This document shows, in pieces, positions 1 to 13,384 of a DNA stretch of 64,000 nucleotides. Position 1 is the first letter of the stretch; every line of letters begins with the position of its first letter. The position numbers were made by a program, and so were the translations under genes. Below the pieces are notes generated by a model, which was not told where the DNA came from, ran no database searches, and worked only from the letters and a program-made list of their open reading frames with translations. Source of the stretch: Sorex araneus. Its lineage: Eukaryota; Chordata; Mammalia; Eulipotyphla; Soricidae. The stretch covers positions 19,600,770 to 19,664,769 of the forward strand of contig NC_073303.1 in assembly GCF_027595985.1 (NCBI RefSeq). The letters are read 5' to 3'.

Positions 1-911
1 TAATCCAGATACTGTTTTAGGATCTTAAGGAAACTTGCCGGTGATTCTGAAGTGTAGCTCGGACTGAGGTTCACCGGTCTACTCCTGGGGCCTGTCTTGG
101 TTTCTCTCTTTCTTGATTTTGTTGCCCCAGTTTTAGCCTTTGCCTCCTGGTGACTGCTAAGCCCAGAGATAGACCAGGCTTAGTCAAGGAGAGAAGCGTT
201 CACTACCTGTGACAAGCAATGGAGACAGGGAAGCTGGTGTTGCAGATGCTACCTCCCTGAGTCTCTGTTCGTAGATAGTATCTAGGGGACGTTCCAAAGC
301 CTGCGAGCCGTTTGGGGAGATCCAGAGCCTGTTTTCCGCATGTGGAAAGCTGTGTCTGCACATTTGTCAGATCCCAAGCATGTGACGCTGCACGTTGCCT
401 GCTCGGGAAATGGTGGGAGCCCCAGGTGGAGGGGATAGCGTGCGGATGGCCACACGCTGTTTCTCCCTGTCCTGCTCTCAGGCTGTGATGTCGAGTTGGC
501 GCGGCACAGATGTTCCTGGAAAGGGAGCAGAGTTGCCCGGTCTCAGGCAAATGCTTTCCTGGCACCAGCCAGGGTCAGTTAAGTGGCAGCTGCGAAAGAG
601 GCCGGCCTCGCCTCCGTCCTGACTGTGCGGTATTAGCCTCTCTCAGTGTCCTCTCCGCATCTCGCATCGTCCCGGGGCCCTGAGTCTTGTGTCGCTGCTG
701 CCTGCTGTTGTCTTTATTTTGGAGGCCACTCCCAGCGGGGGTGCTGAGGAAGAAATTACGCCCGGCGCAGTGATCCTGTGTCACGCTGGATAAGGTTCAA
801 AGGACCCTGTAGTGCTGGGGATTGAACTTGGGACATGAAAAATCTACACTTCAGCCATTAGCCATCCCTTCCTCTTCTGCCTTCCTGGCTATTGTCCTCT
901 GTTTAACCACG

Positions 912-987
<76 letters not shown>
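912..987. repeat. (TG)n microsatellite
   Basis: Pure TG dinucleotide run of about 38 units. Confidence 0.95.
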
Positions 988-990
<3 letters not shown>

Positions 991-1330
991 GAGGGAAAGG
1001 ATGGTAACCCTTTTTCCTTCTTATGACCCTAGGTAGGGCATCTCTGCCAGCCTCATCTTCCCTCTTAGGACAGTGGTACTGATGCCAAAGTCCTGTTCCC
1101 CTCCCCTCCCCTGCCTGTCCCAGCTGGGCACCCCAGCTTTGCCTTAGCACCTGCAGACTCAGCTAGTGATAAGCACGGTCTTCCCCTGCTACAGAACTGA
1201 CCCCTTTCCCTTTTTCCCATCAGGGAGCCCGTCATATCCCCACCTGAGCGGGCCTTACCCCTTTGTCTTTGAGTCTTTCATTGAGCCCTAAATGAAACCT
1301 GGCTCCTTCTTCCCTCTTTTATTTATTTTA

Positions 1331-1503
1331 TTTTTTTTTTCTTTTTGGGTCGCACCTGGCGATGCACAGGGGTTACTCCTGGCTGTGCACTCAGGAACCA
1401 CCCCTGGCGGTGTTCAGGGGACCATATGGGATGCTTGGATTCAAACCCGGGTTGGCCACGTGCAAGGCAAACACCCTACCTGCTGTGTTATCACTCCAGC
1501 CCC
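1331..1503 (-). mobile_element. SINE-A (tRNA-headed, poly(A)-tailed) insertion
   Basis: Reads on the minus strand as tRNA-like head, 'cccatatggtcccctgaac', Gly/Cys-rich body and A tail (poly-T at the left edge). A short flanking duplication around 'cctcttttat' supports insertion by L1 machinery. Confidence 0.9.
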
Positions 1504-2009
1504 GTTCTTGCCTCTTTTATAGTCAACATCGCTGCTTTAGTTGGCCAGTTATTTCCCAGGTGGGTCATACCTCCCATCCTGGGGGCATCAGGGTCGCCTC
1601 CTGGGGTGTATGATGTTTTCTATTTATTTGCTTCAAGAAGATTTCCAGGGGCATGGGTGATTTTTTGTTTGTTTGTTTCCTGAAAGATAGTGGTAAACCA
1701 AGCAGGTTCGGGACCCTCTGAAGACCCCAGAATCAGATGAGTGAAAAAAGCAGCCTCTGTCCCCAAAGACAGGATAAGCTGGAGGTGTTCTGAGAAAGTC
1801 TGCTGGTAATTAACATTGCAGAGCCATAGGACCTTGAGAATGATACCCACCATCTCTCTTGCTTCAGTTCTAAGAAGCTGTATTTTATAAATGTAACAAT
1901 TATAGATAAGCATAAGTCTATCTGGAATTGGCCAAGATACTATATACATTCGGGTTTCTGAGCTGTAGTCTGAAATCAATATTTGAGGCTGCTGATGAAG
2001 AATACTCTA

Positions 2010-2262
2010 GGCTAGAGCGATAGCACAGCATGTAGGGCGTTTGCCTTGCATTCGGCCGACCCCGGGTTCGATTCTTCCGCCCCTCTCAGAGAGCCCGGCA
2101 AGCTACTGAGAGTATTTCGCCTGCACAGCAGAGCCTGGCAAGCTACCCATGGCGATGTGCCAAAAACAGTAACAACAAGTCTCACAATGGAGACGTTACT
2201 GGTGCCCACTCGAGCAAATCAATGAGCAACGGGATGACAGTGATACAGTGATACAGTGATGA
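2010..2262 (+). mobile_element. SINE-B (same tRNA head, different body, simple-repeat tail)
   Basis: The head 'gagcgatagcacagcatg' and B box are followed by the body containing 'gagcctggcaagctaccc' and 'aaaaacagtaac'. It ends in (GTGATACA)n instead of poly(A). Confidence 0.9.
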
Positions 2263-2381
2263 AGAAGAAATGGTCTGTGATTCATGGTACTCCACCAGGC
2301 ACACCTCTAATTTGTTTTTCTCCCTGATTTCTGTTCTTTCAGTCTAGATCCTCAGAATGTGCAACATGGAACTCATGAGGG

Positions 2382-2383
<2 letters not shown>

Positions 2384-2436
<53 letters not shown>

Positions 2437-2463
2437 CGCACGTGCGTGTGCACATGTGTGTGT
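2384..2463. repeat. (TG)n microsatellite
   Basis: TG run, interrupted at its right end by CGCACGTGCG-type variants. Confidence 0.95.
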
Positions 2464-2597
2464 TTCCACTGAGTAAGTGCCACCAGAAATTATGTTTGCT
2501 CCAGGTCTATCATCCTAAAGTGCTTGCTGAATATCTCATTTGAAAATGAGCTTAAAATTTGAAAATGAAAATGAGCTCCAGTTAGAAGAAGCACATG

Positions 2598-2987
2598 GCA
2601 TAAAATAACATAACACGAGACCGACACCCAAGGAGAGTAGATAGAAGGGTCAGGAAGATTGCTCCATAGTTGGAAGCCTGCCTCATGAATGGGCAGGGAG
2701 AGGACAGCTGGAATAGAGAAGGGATCACTAAGAAAATGATGGCTGGACGAATCAGTCAGGATGGGAGATGCATGCCGAAAGTAGATAAAGGACCGAACAT
2801 GATAACCTCTCAGTATCTGCATTGCAAACCATAATGCCCCAAAGTAGAGAGAGACTATGGGGAATATTGTCTGCCACGGAGGCAGGGGGAGGGTAGGAAA
2901 GGTGGGGATATACTGGGGATATTGGTGGTGGGGGATATGCACTGGTGGAGATAAAATGTAAAAAAAAAAAAAGAAGAAGAAGAAGAC
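2598..2987 (+). mobile_element. L1 3'-end fragment with target-site duplication
   Basis: It matches the sequence of the other L1 tails in the window read in sense ('cctcagtatctgcattgc' region), ends in poly(A), and is flanked by 'gaagcacatg' at 2588-2597 and 2988-2997. It stops short of the usual 'gattcaataaaa' end, so it was probably polyadenylated early. Confidence 0.8.
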
Positions 2988-3794
2988 GAAGCACATGATC
3001 CAGAGGAAGTTTTTTGGGACTGGTAGACGGGGACAGGACGAAAGTCAGAAGGCACAGAGTGGTCTGTATTACTTACGTGCTTTCCTGCAAAGAATTTCAA
3101 GTGGCCTTTCTGGTTTCGTGTAATTTAACTTCAAGAGTCCTTCATTTCGGAACTGTTTGCACTGCTCTTAGCAAAGTACAGAATGAGAAACTGAGGGCTT
3201 GTGCCTTCACCCACCTCGCTGCTGAGGAAAATGAAAAATCCCACTGGGGAAGGAAATAAACAATTATTGGGACCCTGCCTATAGGTCCTGAAAAACTTAT
3301 CCATGGAAAGGCAAAATGCATTGTTATTCCCAAAGCATTCCCAGCAGCTGGGAGATTGTGCTCAGAATGAAACACAGCCCCTGTTTTTGTTTCACCTTTG
3401 CTTTGAGCCTCAATGAGAGAGAACAGCAGAACCTTTTTCCACTGAAAACCCAAATTGGGTCAGGCCGACTACAGCTTCGACTGTCAGAGAAACAGCAGGA
3501 GGTGCTGCCCCAGGACCTGTACCACAGTCTCGCCCACGGCCTGTGCACGGAGCAGAGCTGAGCGTGGGAACCCTGGATGGCCGGGTGTCACTTCTTGGAC
3601 ACTGACCATGTGCCCGGTGATTGCAGGGTCAGCCGGTGGCTTTGATTGTCACAGAGAGGCTGCAAGCAGGAGGTGCACCCGAGGCCCCTCACTGCTGACT
3701 GGGTGGAGAAACTGCAGCCTGGCCGTGGGCAGGGTGAGCCCCACATTGCCACCCCCTTTTTAATTAATTTACTTTTCTTTTTTTAATCACTATG

Positions 3795-4037
3795 GCCTGG
3801 AGCGATAGCACAGCGAGTAGGGTGTTTGCCTTGCATGAAGCTGACCCGGGTTTGATTCCTCCGCCCCTCTCAGAGAGCCTGGCAAGCTACCGAGAGTACC
3901 TCGCCCGCCCGGCAGAGCCTGGCAAGCTGCCTGTGGCGTATTCGATATGCCAAAAACAGTAATAAGTCTCACAGTGGAGACGCTACTGGTGCCCGCTGGA
4001 GCAAATCAATGAACAATAGGATGACAGTGACAGTGAC
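3795..4037 (+). mobile_element. SINE-B with 9-bp target-site duplication
   Basis: Complete head and body with a (GTGACA)n tail. Flanked by 'atcactatg' at 3786-3794 and 4038-4046. Confidence 0.92.
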
Positions 4038-4059
4038 ATCACTATGAGGTAGACCCTTA

Positions 4060-4189
4060 GAAAACTGATTGAGTTTCAGTCATAGTGTTCCAATGCCCTT
4101 CCCTCCACCAGTGTAATTTCCCAGCACCAGTGTCCCCAGTTTCCCTCCCAAAACCCTCCTGCCCCCCCCCTCTCTGGCAGGCACTTCTC

Positions 4190-4227
<38 letters not shown>

Positions 4228-4890
4228 CTCTCTCTCGCTCGCTCTCACTCTCTCTCTTCTTTCCTCCCTCCCTCCCTCTCATCATTCTCTCTCTCCTCTC
4301 TCTCCCTCCCTCTCATCATTCTCTCTCCCTTCCTCTCTCTCTCCCTCCCTCTTTCTCTCTCTCTGTTTCTCTCTCTCTCTTTCTTTCTCTCTCTCCTCCT
4401 CATTTTAGGCATTAGGGTTTGCAATACTACAGATGCTGAAGGGTTACCATGTATATCCCTTTACCTGCTTTCAACACTCAGTTCTTGTCCACAGTGACCA
4501 TTTCTAACTAACATTGTCATAATGGGCCCTCCTTGATCTTAACTACCCGCCACCCCCACACCCTTGTGCTAATTTCCAACCGTTGACCAGTCCTCCTGTT
4601 CCATTTCCCCTGGCCTTGGATATTAGTTTCATACTGTTTTTTTTTAATGTCCCACAAATAAATACAGTCATTCTATACCTGACCCTCTCTTTCTGGCTCA
4701 TTTCACTCAGCACGGTACTCTCCGCATCCATCCATCTATAGGCATATTTCATGGCCTCATTTTTCCTGACAGCTGTGTAGTATTCCAGTGTGTGGATGTG
4801 CCACCGTTTCTTTATCCATTCGTCTGTTCTCGGCCACTCAGTTTGTTTCCCGAGTCTGGCTATTGTGACTAGTGCTGCTGAGAGGCACCC
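4060..4890 (-). mobile_element. L1 3' end, truncated
   Basis: On the minus strand this reads as the mammalian L1 segment 'ggataaagaaacggtggcac' followed by 'tggaatactacacagc' and the 3' UTR. A minus-strand frame at 4543-4752 is a remnant of the L1 ORF2 terminal region and is not a gene. The CT tract at 4190-4395 lies inside it. Confidence 0.85.
4190..4395. repeat. (CT)n pyrimidine tract
   Basis: About 200 bp of CT/CCCT repeats, all pyrimidine on the plus strand with a few interruptions. Confidence 0.95.
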
Positions 4891-5596
4891 ACTAGGAAAG
4901 TGACAGAGGAGTCACCTGTCACAGACTTAGCATCCCTAGTGCCCTAGGAGGATGGTATTGCAGCCTTTCTACTAGGATTGAGTTACCATTGCTTAGTGCC
5001 CCTGGTGGAGGTGCTTGGGACACAGGGTCCTGTTGCATCCACAGCATCTTGTGCGTCTGTGTAGGGCCCCAAGTTGCATCCCTGGGCACCAGAACTGCCT
5101 GGATTCTGCTCTCAGGGAGTGGAAGCTTCCGTGGATCTCTCAAACAGAAAGGACCCTGATCTTCCTTCCTTTGCATCCAGGGAGCCAGTGACCCTTAAAG
5201 GACAGGGGTCCATAGACACCCCTGTCACAGCCAAAACTCCTTGTGTATCTTAGTCCCCTAAAGTTCCTGAGTGGGATGTTTCACATCCTCCATTCATTCA
5301 ACACTCAGCATCTGATAGGGGGAAAAAAAAGATCCATGAGCCAGTGCATCCAATGTACACCAACTATGTATACTGGGCACTGTGCCAAGGGCTGGCTGGG
5401 CTAGGGGTCCTACATGAGCATGCCCCCACTCAGGGAGATTAGGATCTAGTGTGGGAATCCTAGCCCTAGCCGATCCTGGGCCTCGCCCAGGTGTTACAAC
5501 ATGTGGGTCAGGAATATGTGCTGACCCAAGGAACTTCTTAAGATCTCCCCAGCTGATTCAAATGTGCTGCCCCAGTGAAGAATCCCAGGTTTGAGG

Positions 5597-5770
5597 GTCT
5601 CCCTGGAGAGAGCACGGGGCCTTGCATGCCACCCGCTCCAGTTCAACCCCCAGTCTCATATGGGCCTCGGAGCACAGCCAGGTATGATTCCCGAGCACAG
5701 AGCCGGGAGTAAACCGGAGCAACAACAGGTGCGGACGCGCTTCCTCCCCCCGGCACCCCCCCAAAAAAGA
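5597..5770 (+). mobile_element. Old SINE-A copy
   Basis: Degenerate match to the SINE-A head and body ('agtctcatatgggcctc', 'gagcacagagccgggagta'). Confidence 0.65.
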
Positions 5771-7032
5771 TAAACGAAAACCTGTGTCTAGTAGATTGCC
5801 AAGCTGAGCTGCTAGTTGGAACCCCAGCGTTCTTAGAGACATAGCTTCCTGGGTGCCCTGGTGGCATGCGGTCTTGAAGAATGACAGGGAATGTGTGTTT
5901 TTACGGAGTCCAGGCGAGTCTGATAATTGACTTGCTCGGGGAGCTTCTGCTGGCTTGTGTTCACGCATGAGGCAGAGTTTGAGATGTCCCACCTCTCACA
6001 GCGCTGATGTCTTTATTCTGACAGACAAGCTGTTTGCACTCTTTCAGGCGACGGCCCAGTGTGTTCCGGTTATTTTTAATGAGAATTTCACAACATTCTC
6101 ACGCCATCCACTGGCCCACAGCGCTCCCCGTGAATTAGTTGTCTGCTTTGTTCTAATAATCCCTTCCCCCCCCCCCCATCCCCAGAGCCTGTCTCAGACC
6201 CCATGTCTGAAGTTCCCTACTGTCCTGAAATCTGACTCTAATCTTGCCAGCAACTGCTAGGGGGAACCGAGGGTGAGTTTTGGGGGAGTACCTGGCTGTG
6301 TCATTTTCTTTTAAGTTTTCCAAGTATCCTGTTCCCCCAGGAGGTGGGACGTGACAGCAGACGCAGCCTGGTACCGGGCAAAGCGTATGAAGAAGCTAGA
6401 AATCTGTGCATCGGCATCCGACACCTTCCACCCGACTTTCACACTAGGAAGGTTTCAAAGCTGTCAGAAAAAAAAAGAAAACAAAGCCCTCTTCTCCGAG
6501 GCTTTCATCACCGCGGGCTGGCTCCTTGAGAGTGTTCTAGGTGGGAACACATACCTGGTGTCTTTTGCCAAGTGCATTTTGGATGACTTCATTCTGCCAT
6601 GCTGATTGATATTTTTGATGGATTTAGACTCCGCTTTCTCACTGGTTTTGTCCACCTTACTACTCTTCTATGTGCTTGCCAGGAGTCAAGGAAAGAAACT
6701 GACGGGTTTTTCAAAACTACAGAAAAATCTCAATTCTTGAGCCTTATTTAAAAAAAAAAAAGTACCAGACATGGAGAAAAGATATCCCCGTATCCATGGG
6801 GGATGTATTTTTCTACTTAACACTAGGACATCTTTCTACTGGAAGCCTCAACAGTTTTGCTTATTTTCAGGGAAAACCTAGCTTACCTGTGTTAAGAAAC
6901 TATCTCAGAGGGAAGTAAAGACCCTTTCTTCCATCTGCCCAGTCAAAGTGCTGTTCATGAAAGTCCAGGAATGGAATGACCATCCGCACAGGACAGGGAT
7001 TTTGTAGCCTTGAAACTAAGGAATGATGGAGA

Positions 7033-7418
<386 letters not shown>

Positions 7419-8398
7419 TTAAGTGATGGTGATAGCTATGAACTGAAACTCTGAAATGTGGCCTCTCTTCCCTTTGATTTTTTTTGAAATTACCTCATAA
7501 GGAAAATTGATTGTTCTATAAACAAAAACGAAGCTTTTAAGAACACAATTGGCAAAAATTATTTCTTATGGGAAAAATATGAACAAAACTAAAAATGTTG
7601 TGGCCCATAATGAACAGATCAGCTATTTTGAGAGAGTTCTCAGGGTGCCCTGACCATTCCAATTACCTCAGGATTTTGAAGCAAAGGAAATGAACACCCA
7701 CACAATCTCAGTTGAATGCAAGCATTTCTGAGACCTTGCAGGTTGCTTGGATTGCTTGCACAGCTTTGGGCTATCAGTATGCAAGACACAACCCTACAGG
7801 GTGAGTATTGTTATTCCCATTTGAAGATGAGGAAGGACGGTGCTTGGGTTAAGTAGTCTGCCCTGACTCAAGACCCTCCTCATCCCCGACCTCCTCCCCA
7901 CCTCCTGCTGATCACCATCACCCAAGGATTGCTTCCCAGAAGCCAGGAACAAAACCCAGCTCTTCTTTAGGCAAGGATAGATTCTTGTGGAAGAAATGGG
8001 GTCGACTTGACACTTTCTCCTCCAGTGCTTGAGACATTCAGAGGAATGCTTGGCGTGACCAGGGAACCAGTGGTTCTAGGAATTATGTAGGGATATATCA
8101 AATATGCAGATGCATGGCTCTTTACATATGGGGAAATGGTGGGGAAATATGGGAAAATTCACTGGAACCAGAATGGATGCTTGGTACCAGAGAGACATGG
8201 GAAGTGGGAGCATCTGTGTGGATAGTCCCACCGGGAGGTCGGAGCTATGAGACCAAATGCTCATACTCATTTTATTTTTTTGGTAATAGACATTGTACTT
8301 TTTCATGTATGTCATCTTATTTTATCACCGATCTTTGAAAACTAGGTCATTATTCTCATGTTACAGATGAGGAAACTGAGACTCAGAGAAGTTAGCTT

Positions 8399-8742
8399 TT
8401 TTTTGTACTTTTTTTTAATTACATTTTTTTTATTTTTTAATGAATCACCATGAGGTACAGTTACAGACTTACAAACTTTCATGCTAACATTTCAGTCATA
8501 CAGTGATCGAGTGCCCATCCCTCCACTAGTGCCCATTCCCCATCACCAATGTTCCCAGTATCCCTCCCACCCCCCATCCCACCTCCTTCCCCACCTCTGC
8601 CCTTTTACTCTCTCTCTCTGTCAGGGTATTGTGGTCTGCAATGCAAGTACTGAACAGCCATCATGGTTGGTCTGTAGTCTACTTTCGGCACGCATCTCCC
8701 ATCCTGAGCGGGCCCTCTAAACACCCTTTACTTGGTGGTCCT
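8399..8742 (-). mobile_element. L1 3'-end insertion with target-site duplication
   Basis: Poly-T at the left, then the reverse of an L1 3' UTR. Flanked by 'gagaagttagctt' at 8386-8398 and 8743-8755. Confidence 0.88.
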
Positions 8743-9444
8743 GAGAAGTTAGCTTCTTCTGAGGCCAGAGGGCTAGTAACAAAAAGAGCTTTGTTGTTGG
8801 GGCAGGGGGGTGGGGTGAGGAGCACCAGATTGCATTCCGTTTGTCCATTAAATGCCTAGATTACAGCCATTCAGTATCTCCAGAGGCTTGATTTATGGCC
8901 TTTTGTTTGTTATTAGGACCTTCAGCAAAAAACCCACCACTTGGGATGAGTTTATAATGTTGTAGAGATTCTGGGTAGAGCATCAGAATTCAATTCTAAG
9001 GAGGTGAAAAAAAAGAAAGGGATTGATTTCATTTGTAATGCGTATTTATGTTTAAAGAGTATTGTGCTGCTGTGTTTCAATAAGCCATAAAGCACTTCTG
9101 TACACCGCAGTGAAAGATAACAAACAAACAAAAAGCGCATTTCAGAACATGGCTGAATTTAGCTTTGAACATCAGTGTAACTGACCCTTGGTTCTATAAA
9201 CCAGTCCCATTTCATTGGGAGTGCAGAATATCAATGTACCGGTATAAATGATTTTTTTTCCCTATAAGAAGAGTTTTGGCTAAATGGTAAACCTTCTGAA
9301 CTGATAGAGACTTGAAATCCCTCCTTCATTTACAGAGGTGGGATGATGAACCTTTTCCTTACAGATTGCCCCATAGAGTGACCGTGCTGGAATTAACTGG
9401 TGAAGCACTAAGTGCCTGGGAAGGAATCAGGGGAGGAATGTGTG

Positions 9445-9866
9445 GTGGGCACGTGGTGTGCACGTGCTGGCCACGTGTAGGGCACTATTGGACATGTGCC
9501 GTGCACATGGCTGGCACGTGTTGGGCACCTGGTGCGCACGTGCTAGGCACGTGTAGGATACATGGTGGGCACGTGATGGGCACGTGTTGTGCACATGGTG
9601 GGCACGTGGTGCGCACGTGTTGGGCATGTGGCGGGCACGTGTTGGGCATGTGGTGCGCATGTGCTGGGCACGTGTTGGACACGTGATGGGCACGTGATGG
9701 GCACATGATGGGCAGTGTTGTGCATGTGGTGGACACGTGGTGGGCACGTGACAGGCACATGTTGAGCACGTGTTGGACACGAGGTGGGCATGCGGTTGGC
9801 ACGTGTTGGGCAGTTGGGCACGTGTTGGGCACTGGCAGGCACTTGGCGGGCACGTGCAGGGTACAT
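9445..9866. repeat. 11-bp minisatellite rich in CACGTG (E-box)
   Basis: The consensus unit is close to GGGCACGTGNT. I count about 20 exact CACGTG palindromes, many spaced exactly 11 bp or multiples of 11 (for example 9450, 9461, 9472, 9537, 9548, 9570, 9581, 9603, 9614 and 9636). The remaining units carry CATGTG or CACATG variants. Confidence 0.9.
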
Positions 9867-10099
9867 GTTTGATCTCCAGTAGAATGGGTCTCCCTGAACA
9901 TCAGTGGGTACAGCTCTGCTGCCCACTTCCTGGGCACCCCGGAAGGTCCCTAGCACCATAAACCCTGAGCAAGGACCATCAGTGCCTCCTGTGCCTTAGC
10001 TGTGAGCCCACCTACTTCTGGAGCCTAGTAGGTGTGAACAGACCCCTGGGCATTCTGGGAAGCCCAATATTTTTTTTTTTAATTAGGCAGAACTTATAT

Positions 10100-10147
10100 A
10101 GAGAAAGAAAGAAGGAAAAGAAAGAAAGAATAGGAAGAAAGAAAGAA

Positions 10148-10226
<79 letters not shown>

Positions 10227-10232
10227 GAGGGA
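10100..10232. repeat. (GAAA)n microsatellite
   Basis: Tetranucleotide purine run, with GGGA variants at its right end. Confidence 0.96.
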
Positions 10233-10706
10233 GAGAGGGAGCGAGGGGGGGGAAGGAGGGAAAAGAAAAGGATTTATTAAGTGACACCCAAGGCATGGGT
10301 GTGGGGGTTCCCAGAAGTGTTTGAGGTCCGGATTTATATGGGATGCTGACTAAGACATGGAATATTCATGAAGGGGTTGGGTTAGTCGGGGCTGTGCAGG
10401 CCCACTGGGATTTGACGCTCTCATGCATCACAGGCATGTTTCATATCTCCTTATGCAGCTGGAGGTGGGGGTATGACTTCGTGTATTTTAGCCTTTAATG
10501 AAGAATTATGATAAAATCAGGGCCGGGGGCTCCTTGTTGCTTATGCACAGGGCCCTGGTTGGATGCTAGCTCTTACCAGCAGAAAGTCAGTAACACCAAG
10601 AAGAGCGAGAATGTCTGTTCTGGGCCTTTCCATGGTCTCTGTGGGGTATTTTTCCCTCTCTGCACTGCTTCTACCGCACTCCCATCATTCCCTAACAACC
10701 ATATGA

Positions 10707-10882
10707 GAGGGGCTGGAGCGATAGCACAGTGGGTAGGGCGTTAGCCTTGCACGCGGTCAACCTGGGTTCAATTCCCAGCATCCCATATGATCCCTGAGCA
10801 CTGCCAGGAGTAATACCTAAGTGCAGAGCCAGGAGCAACCCCTGAGCGTAGCTGGGTGTGACCCAAAAAAGGAAAAAAAAAA
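10707..10882 (+). mobile_element. SINE-A
   Basis: Full-length head, A and B boxes, 'cccatatgatccctgagc' body, and an A-rich tail. Confidence 0.93.
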
Positions 10883-10952
10883 GGAAAATAAACACCATAT
10901 GAGACTTAGCTTCCTCGCATCTCTTCTTTATAACAGAGAAATCAAAGCTTAG

Positions 10953-11128
10953 AGGGGCTGGAGCAATAGCACAGCAAGTAGGGCATTTACCTTGCACGCC
11001 GACCCAGGTTCAATTCCCAGGATCCCATATGGTCCCCTGAGCACCACCAGGAGTAATTCTTGAGTGCAGAGCCAGGCGTAACCCCTGTGCATCGCCGGGA
11101 ATGACCCAAAGAGAAAAAAAAAAAAAAG
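10953..11128 (+). mobile_element. SINE-A
   Basis: Second full-length copy in tandem orientation about 70 bp after the previous one. Poly(A) tail. Confidence 0.93.
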
Positions 11129-12774
11129 CTTAGAAAGTCAGATCTGTCCATACATGCCAAGTCCCATGAGCCGGAAGTCTCCTTCAGGCCCGCCTGCCTG
11201 CCAGTTATTAGTGGACTGCCCAGTGGTGAGAAAACCATGGCTTCTCCAACTTCCTACCCATACCCCCCTTTGCCCGAGAAATGCAACAGAGTGAGCACTG
11301 CCAGGAACGCCTCAGCCGCACGTGGGTTGCCTTCATCCTTGGGAACTGGCCTCTTAGACTTTCCGTGACACGCCCCACCCCCACCTCGGCATTGAGTTAT
11401 GCCCGACCCGCAGTGTAAGACAAGTCTGATGGCCAGAGCAGCGCTAGCAGAGATGACCAAAGCACATCCTCTCTTTAGTCAGTGACCAACTTTCCCTGAC
11501 AACCTCCCTGTCACTGCGTGTCCAGGAAGTACTCTACAGCGAGGGGATCCCCTTCTCCCCAAACCTGAAATGAAATTATAGCAGCTGGCTCTGTTCCCTG
11601 ACCCCCCACCCCCCACCCCGCCGACTCCACCGTCTGGTGCGTGCACTTGATGTGTCAGTGTGCCACGCTCGGAGAGCCTTGGCCTTCCTCCAGGAGAATG
11701 GGAAACTTTTCTCCTGAATGAACACCTGATGAACTTAGCGACGCTGAGCCAGGGGGAGGAGGAGCAGCTTGGCAAGTGGGATTCTGGAGGGTTTCTGGCA
11801 GCTCATTCAATGTCCTGAATGTTCCCCTGGCTTCGTGCTGGGCCCTGCGTGAGCCCCGGGAGAGGGGCTGCAATTACTCGGCTCTTTTTTTTTTGATTGA
11901 AAACAGCTGCAGGTAGTGGCTCATCCCATGTTCCGTGTGGCCGGTGGCTGGAAACCACGGGGGCATCGTGGGCGCCGCTCAGCTGCCCCACTCGGAAATA
12001 AATGAGGGGAGAAGTGGGCTTCCCACTGGCTCTACCTTCCAGAGCAAACCATTCATCTTCAGAGGGCCAGAGAGCAGCAGCAGGCGTGAGTCATCCCCCT
12101 CCGTTTAAAACCAACGTTGATTTCAGAGAAAAGCTGTTTCTTGGCCGGTTTTTACCGCCCGTCCCCGCCCCTGAATCTTTTCCACGCTTGACTTGGGCTG
12201 ATTTCAATAAATCTCTTGTCTTTGGAATACAGATTCCTTCCCACCAATCCACAGGTGACCGGCCACATTGCTTGGGACTGCCAGGAAAATGATCTGGCCC
12301 GAGTTTGGGTAATGGGATGCAGATCGTTCGAGGCCTTCCCGGAGCACGCATCCTTCAGAGCTTCTCCCGAGGCCCACTTCGACTGCCTGCAAGTGGCGGG
12401 GGAGGGCCGGGGGTTAACCAGCCCCCGTGAGACTCGGTCTTGCAGATGGAATCCCCAAGTGCAGATGCTTTTCAGAAGCAGGGTATTTTATGTCATTCCT
12501 GTGTGAGTTCAGATTTCATTCAGACTCAGGGCCATCGAGTTCAGACTGGAGAAGGCCCCCAGGACAGGACACGTTGCCCTCTGGTAGCTGACGTCTCAGG
12601 AAGCCTGAATAGGAAGGCCCGGGACCAGGGCAGTGCCCAGTCCAGAGAGCATCAACACCAAGGCAAGAGATCTGGAGCCGCTGTCTCAGATACCTGCTGA
12701 TCTGTTTGTTTTGGGGGGCTTCGCCCAGCCGTGCTCTGTGCTTATTCCTGGCTCTGCACTGAGGAATAATGATA

Positions 12775-12890
12775 ATTAGACAAAGAATGATTGATGACAA
12801 GGTCTGGGAAATCCGCTTCTCAGTGCATACCCCAAGGGACGGAGAGCAAGGGCTCAGAACCGTAGGCCAATGGCCACAGCGTTGGGCAGG
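12775..12890 (+). mobile_element. L1 fragment, inverted relative to a copy at 14325-14425
   Basis: The segment around 'gggaaatccgcttctcag' is the near-exact reverse complement of 14325-14425. It is L1 sense sequence on the plus strand. Confidence 0.7.
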
Positions 12891-13179
12891 TCTCAGGGTA
12901 CCATAGGGGTATCTCGGATTGAACCGGATTGATGGCGGGAAGGATTGACTGATGTTCTGTCGGGCCCTCCCTGCAGCTGCTTCTTATCCTTCCCTTGCTC
13001 CTGGTCCCCACTGCCTCTGTGGAAGAACGTGTCTGTAATTCCAAGGGCTTAAAGACGCCTTGAGGTCCGGCCAGGAGAATAGGCTCACTCCAACAGGATA
13101 CATGTGGGAGTGGATGCACTTGGAAGCTAAATTCGTTTGCAAAGTTTGTTTTTATCTGAATTTTTTCAGATTCCTTTTC

Positions 13180-13345
13180 ACGGGCCTGAGTGATGGTCTG
13201 TGCCGTTGCTTGCACTTGCCATGAAATGCTGCCAATGTCAAGTCCCATCCCTGGCACCCCATCTGGTCCCCCGGGCATCACCAGGGGTCAGTCCTGAGCA
13301 CAGAGCCAGGAATAGGTCCTGGGCACCACCAAAGGTGGCCTTAAA
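13180..13345 (+). mobile_element. Old SINE-A copy
   Basis: Degenerate head and body ending at 'gagcacagagccaggaata'. Confidence 0.65.
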
Positions 13346-13384
13346 AACCAAGATTTGTAAAAAGTCTTTTTTTTGGGGGGAGGG

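Noticed and set aside
4543..4752. Short minus-strand frame resembling a reverse-transcriptase element terminus
   Set aside because: It is a truncated L1 3' end with no intact ORF2, kept only as a mobile-element remnant.
9312..9959. Cys/His-rich frames resembling metal-binding repeats on both strands
   Set aside because: They arise from the 11-bp CACGTG minisatellite, and similar patterns appear in several frames at once.
10707..11128. Possible tRNA genes at the SINE heads
   Set aside because: A and B boxes are present, but the copies continue into a SINE body and poly(A) tail and do not form a mature tRNA cloverleaf.
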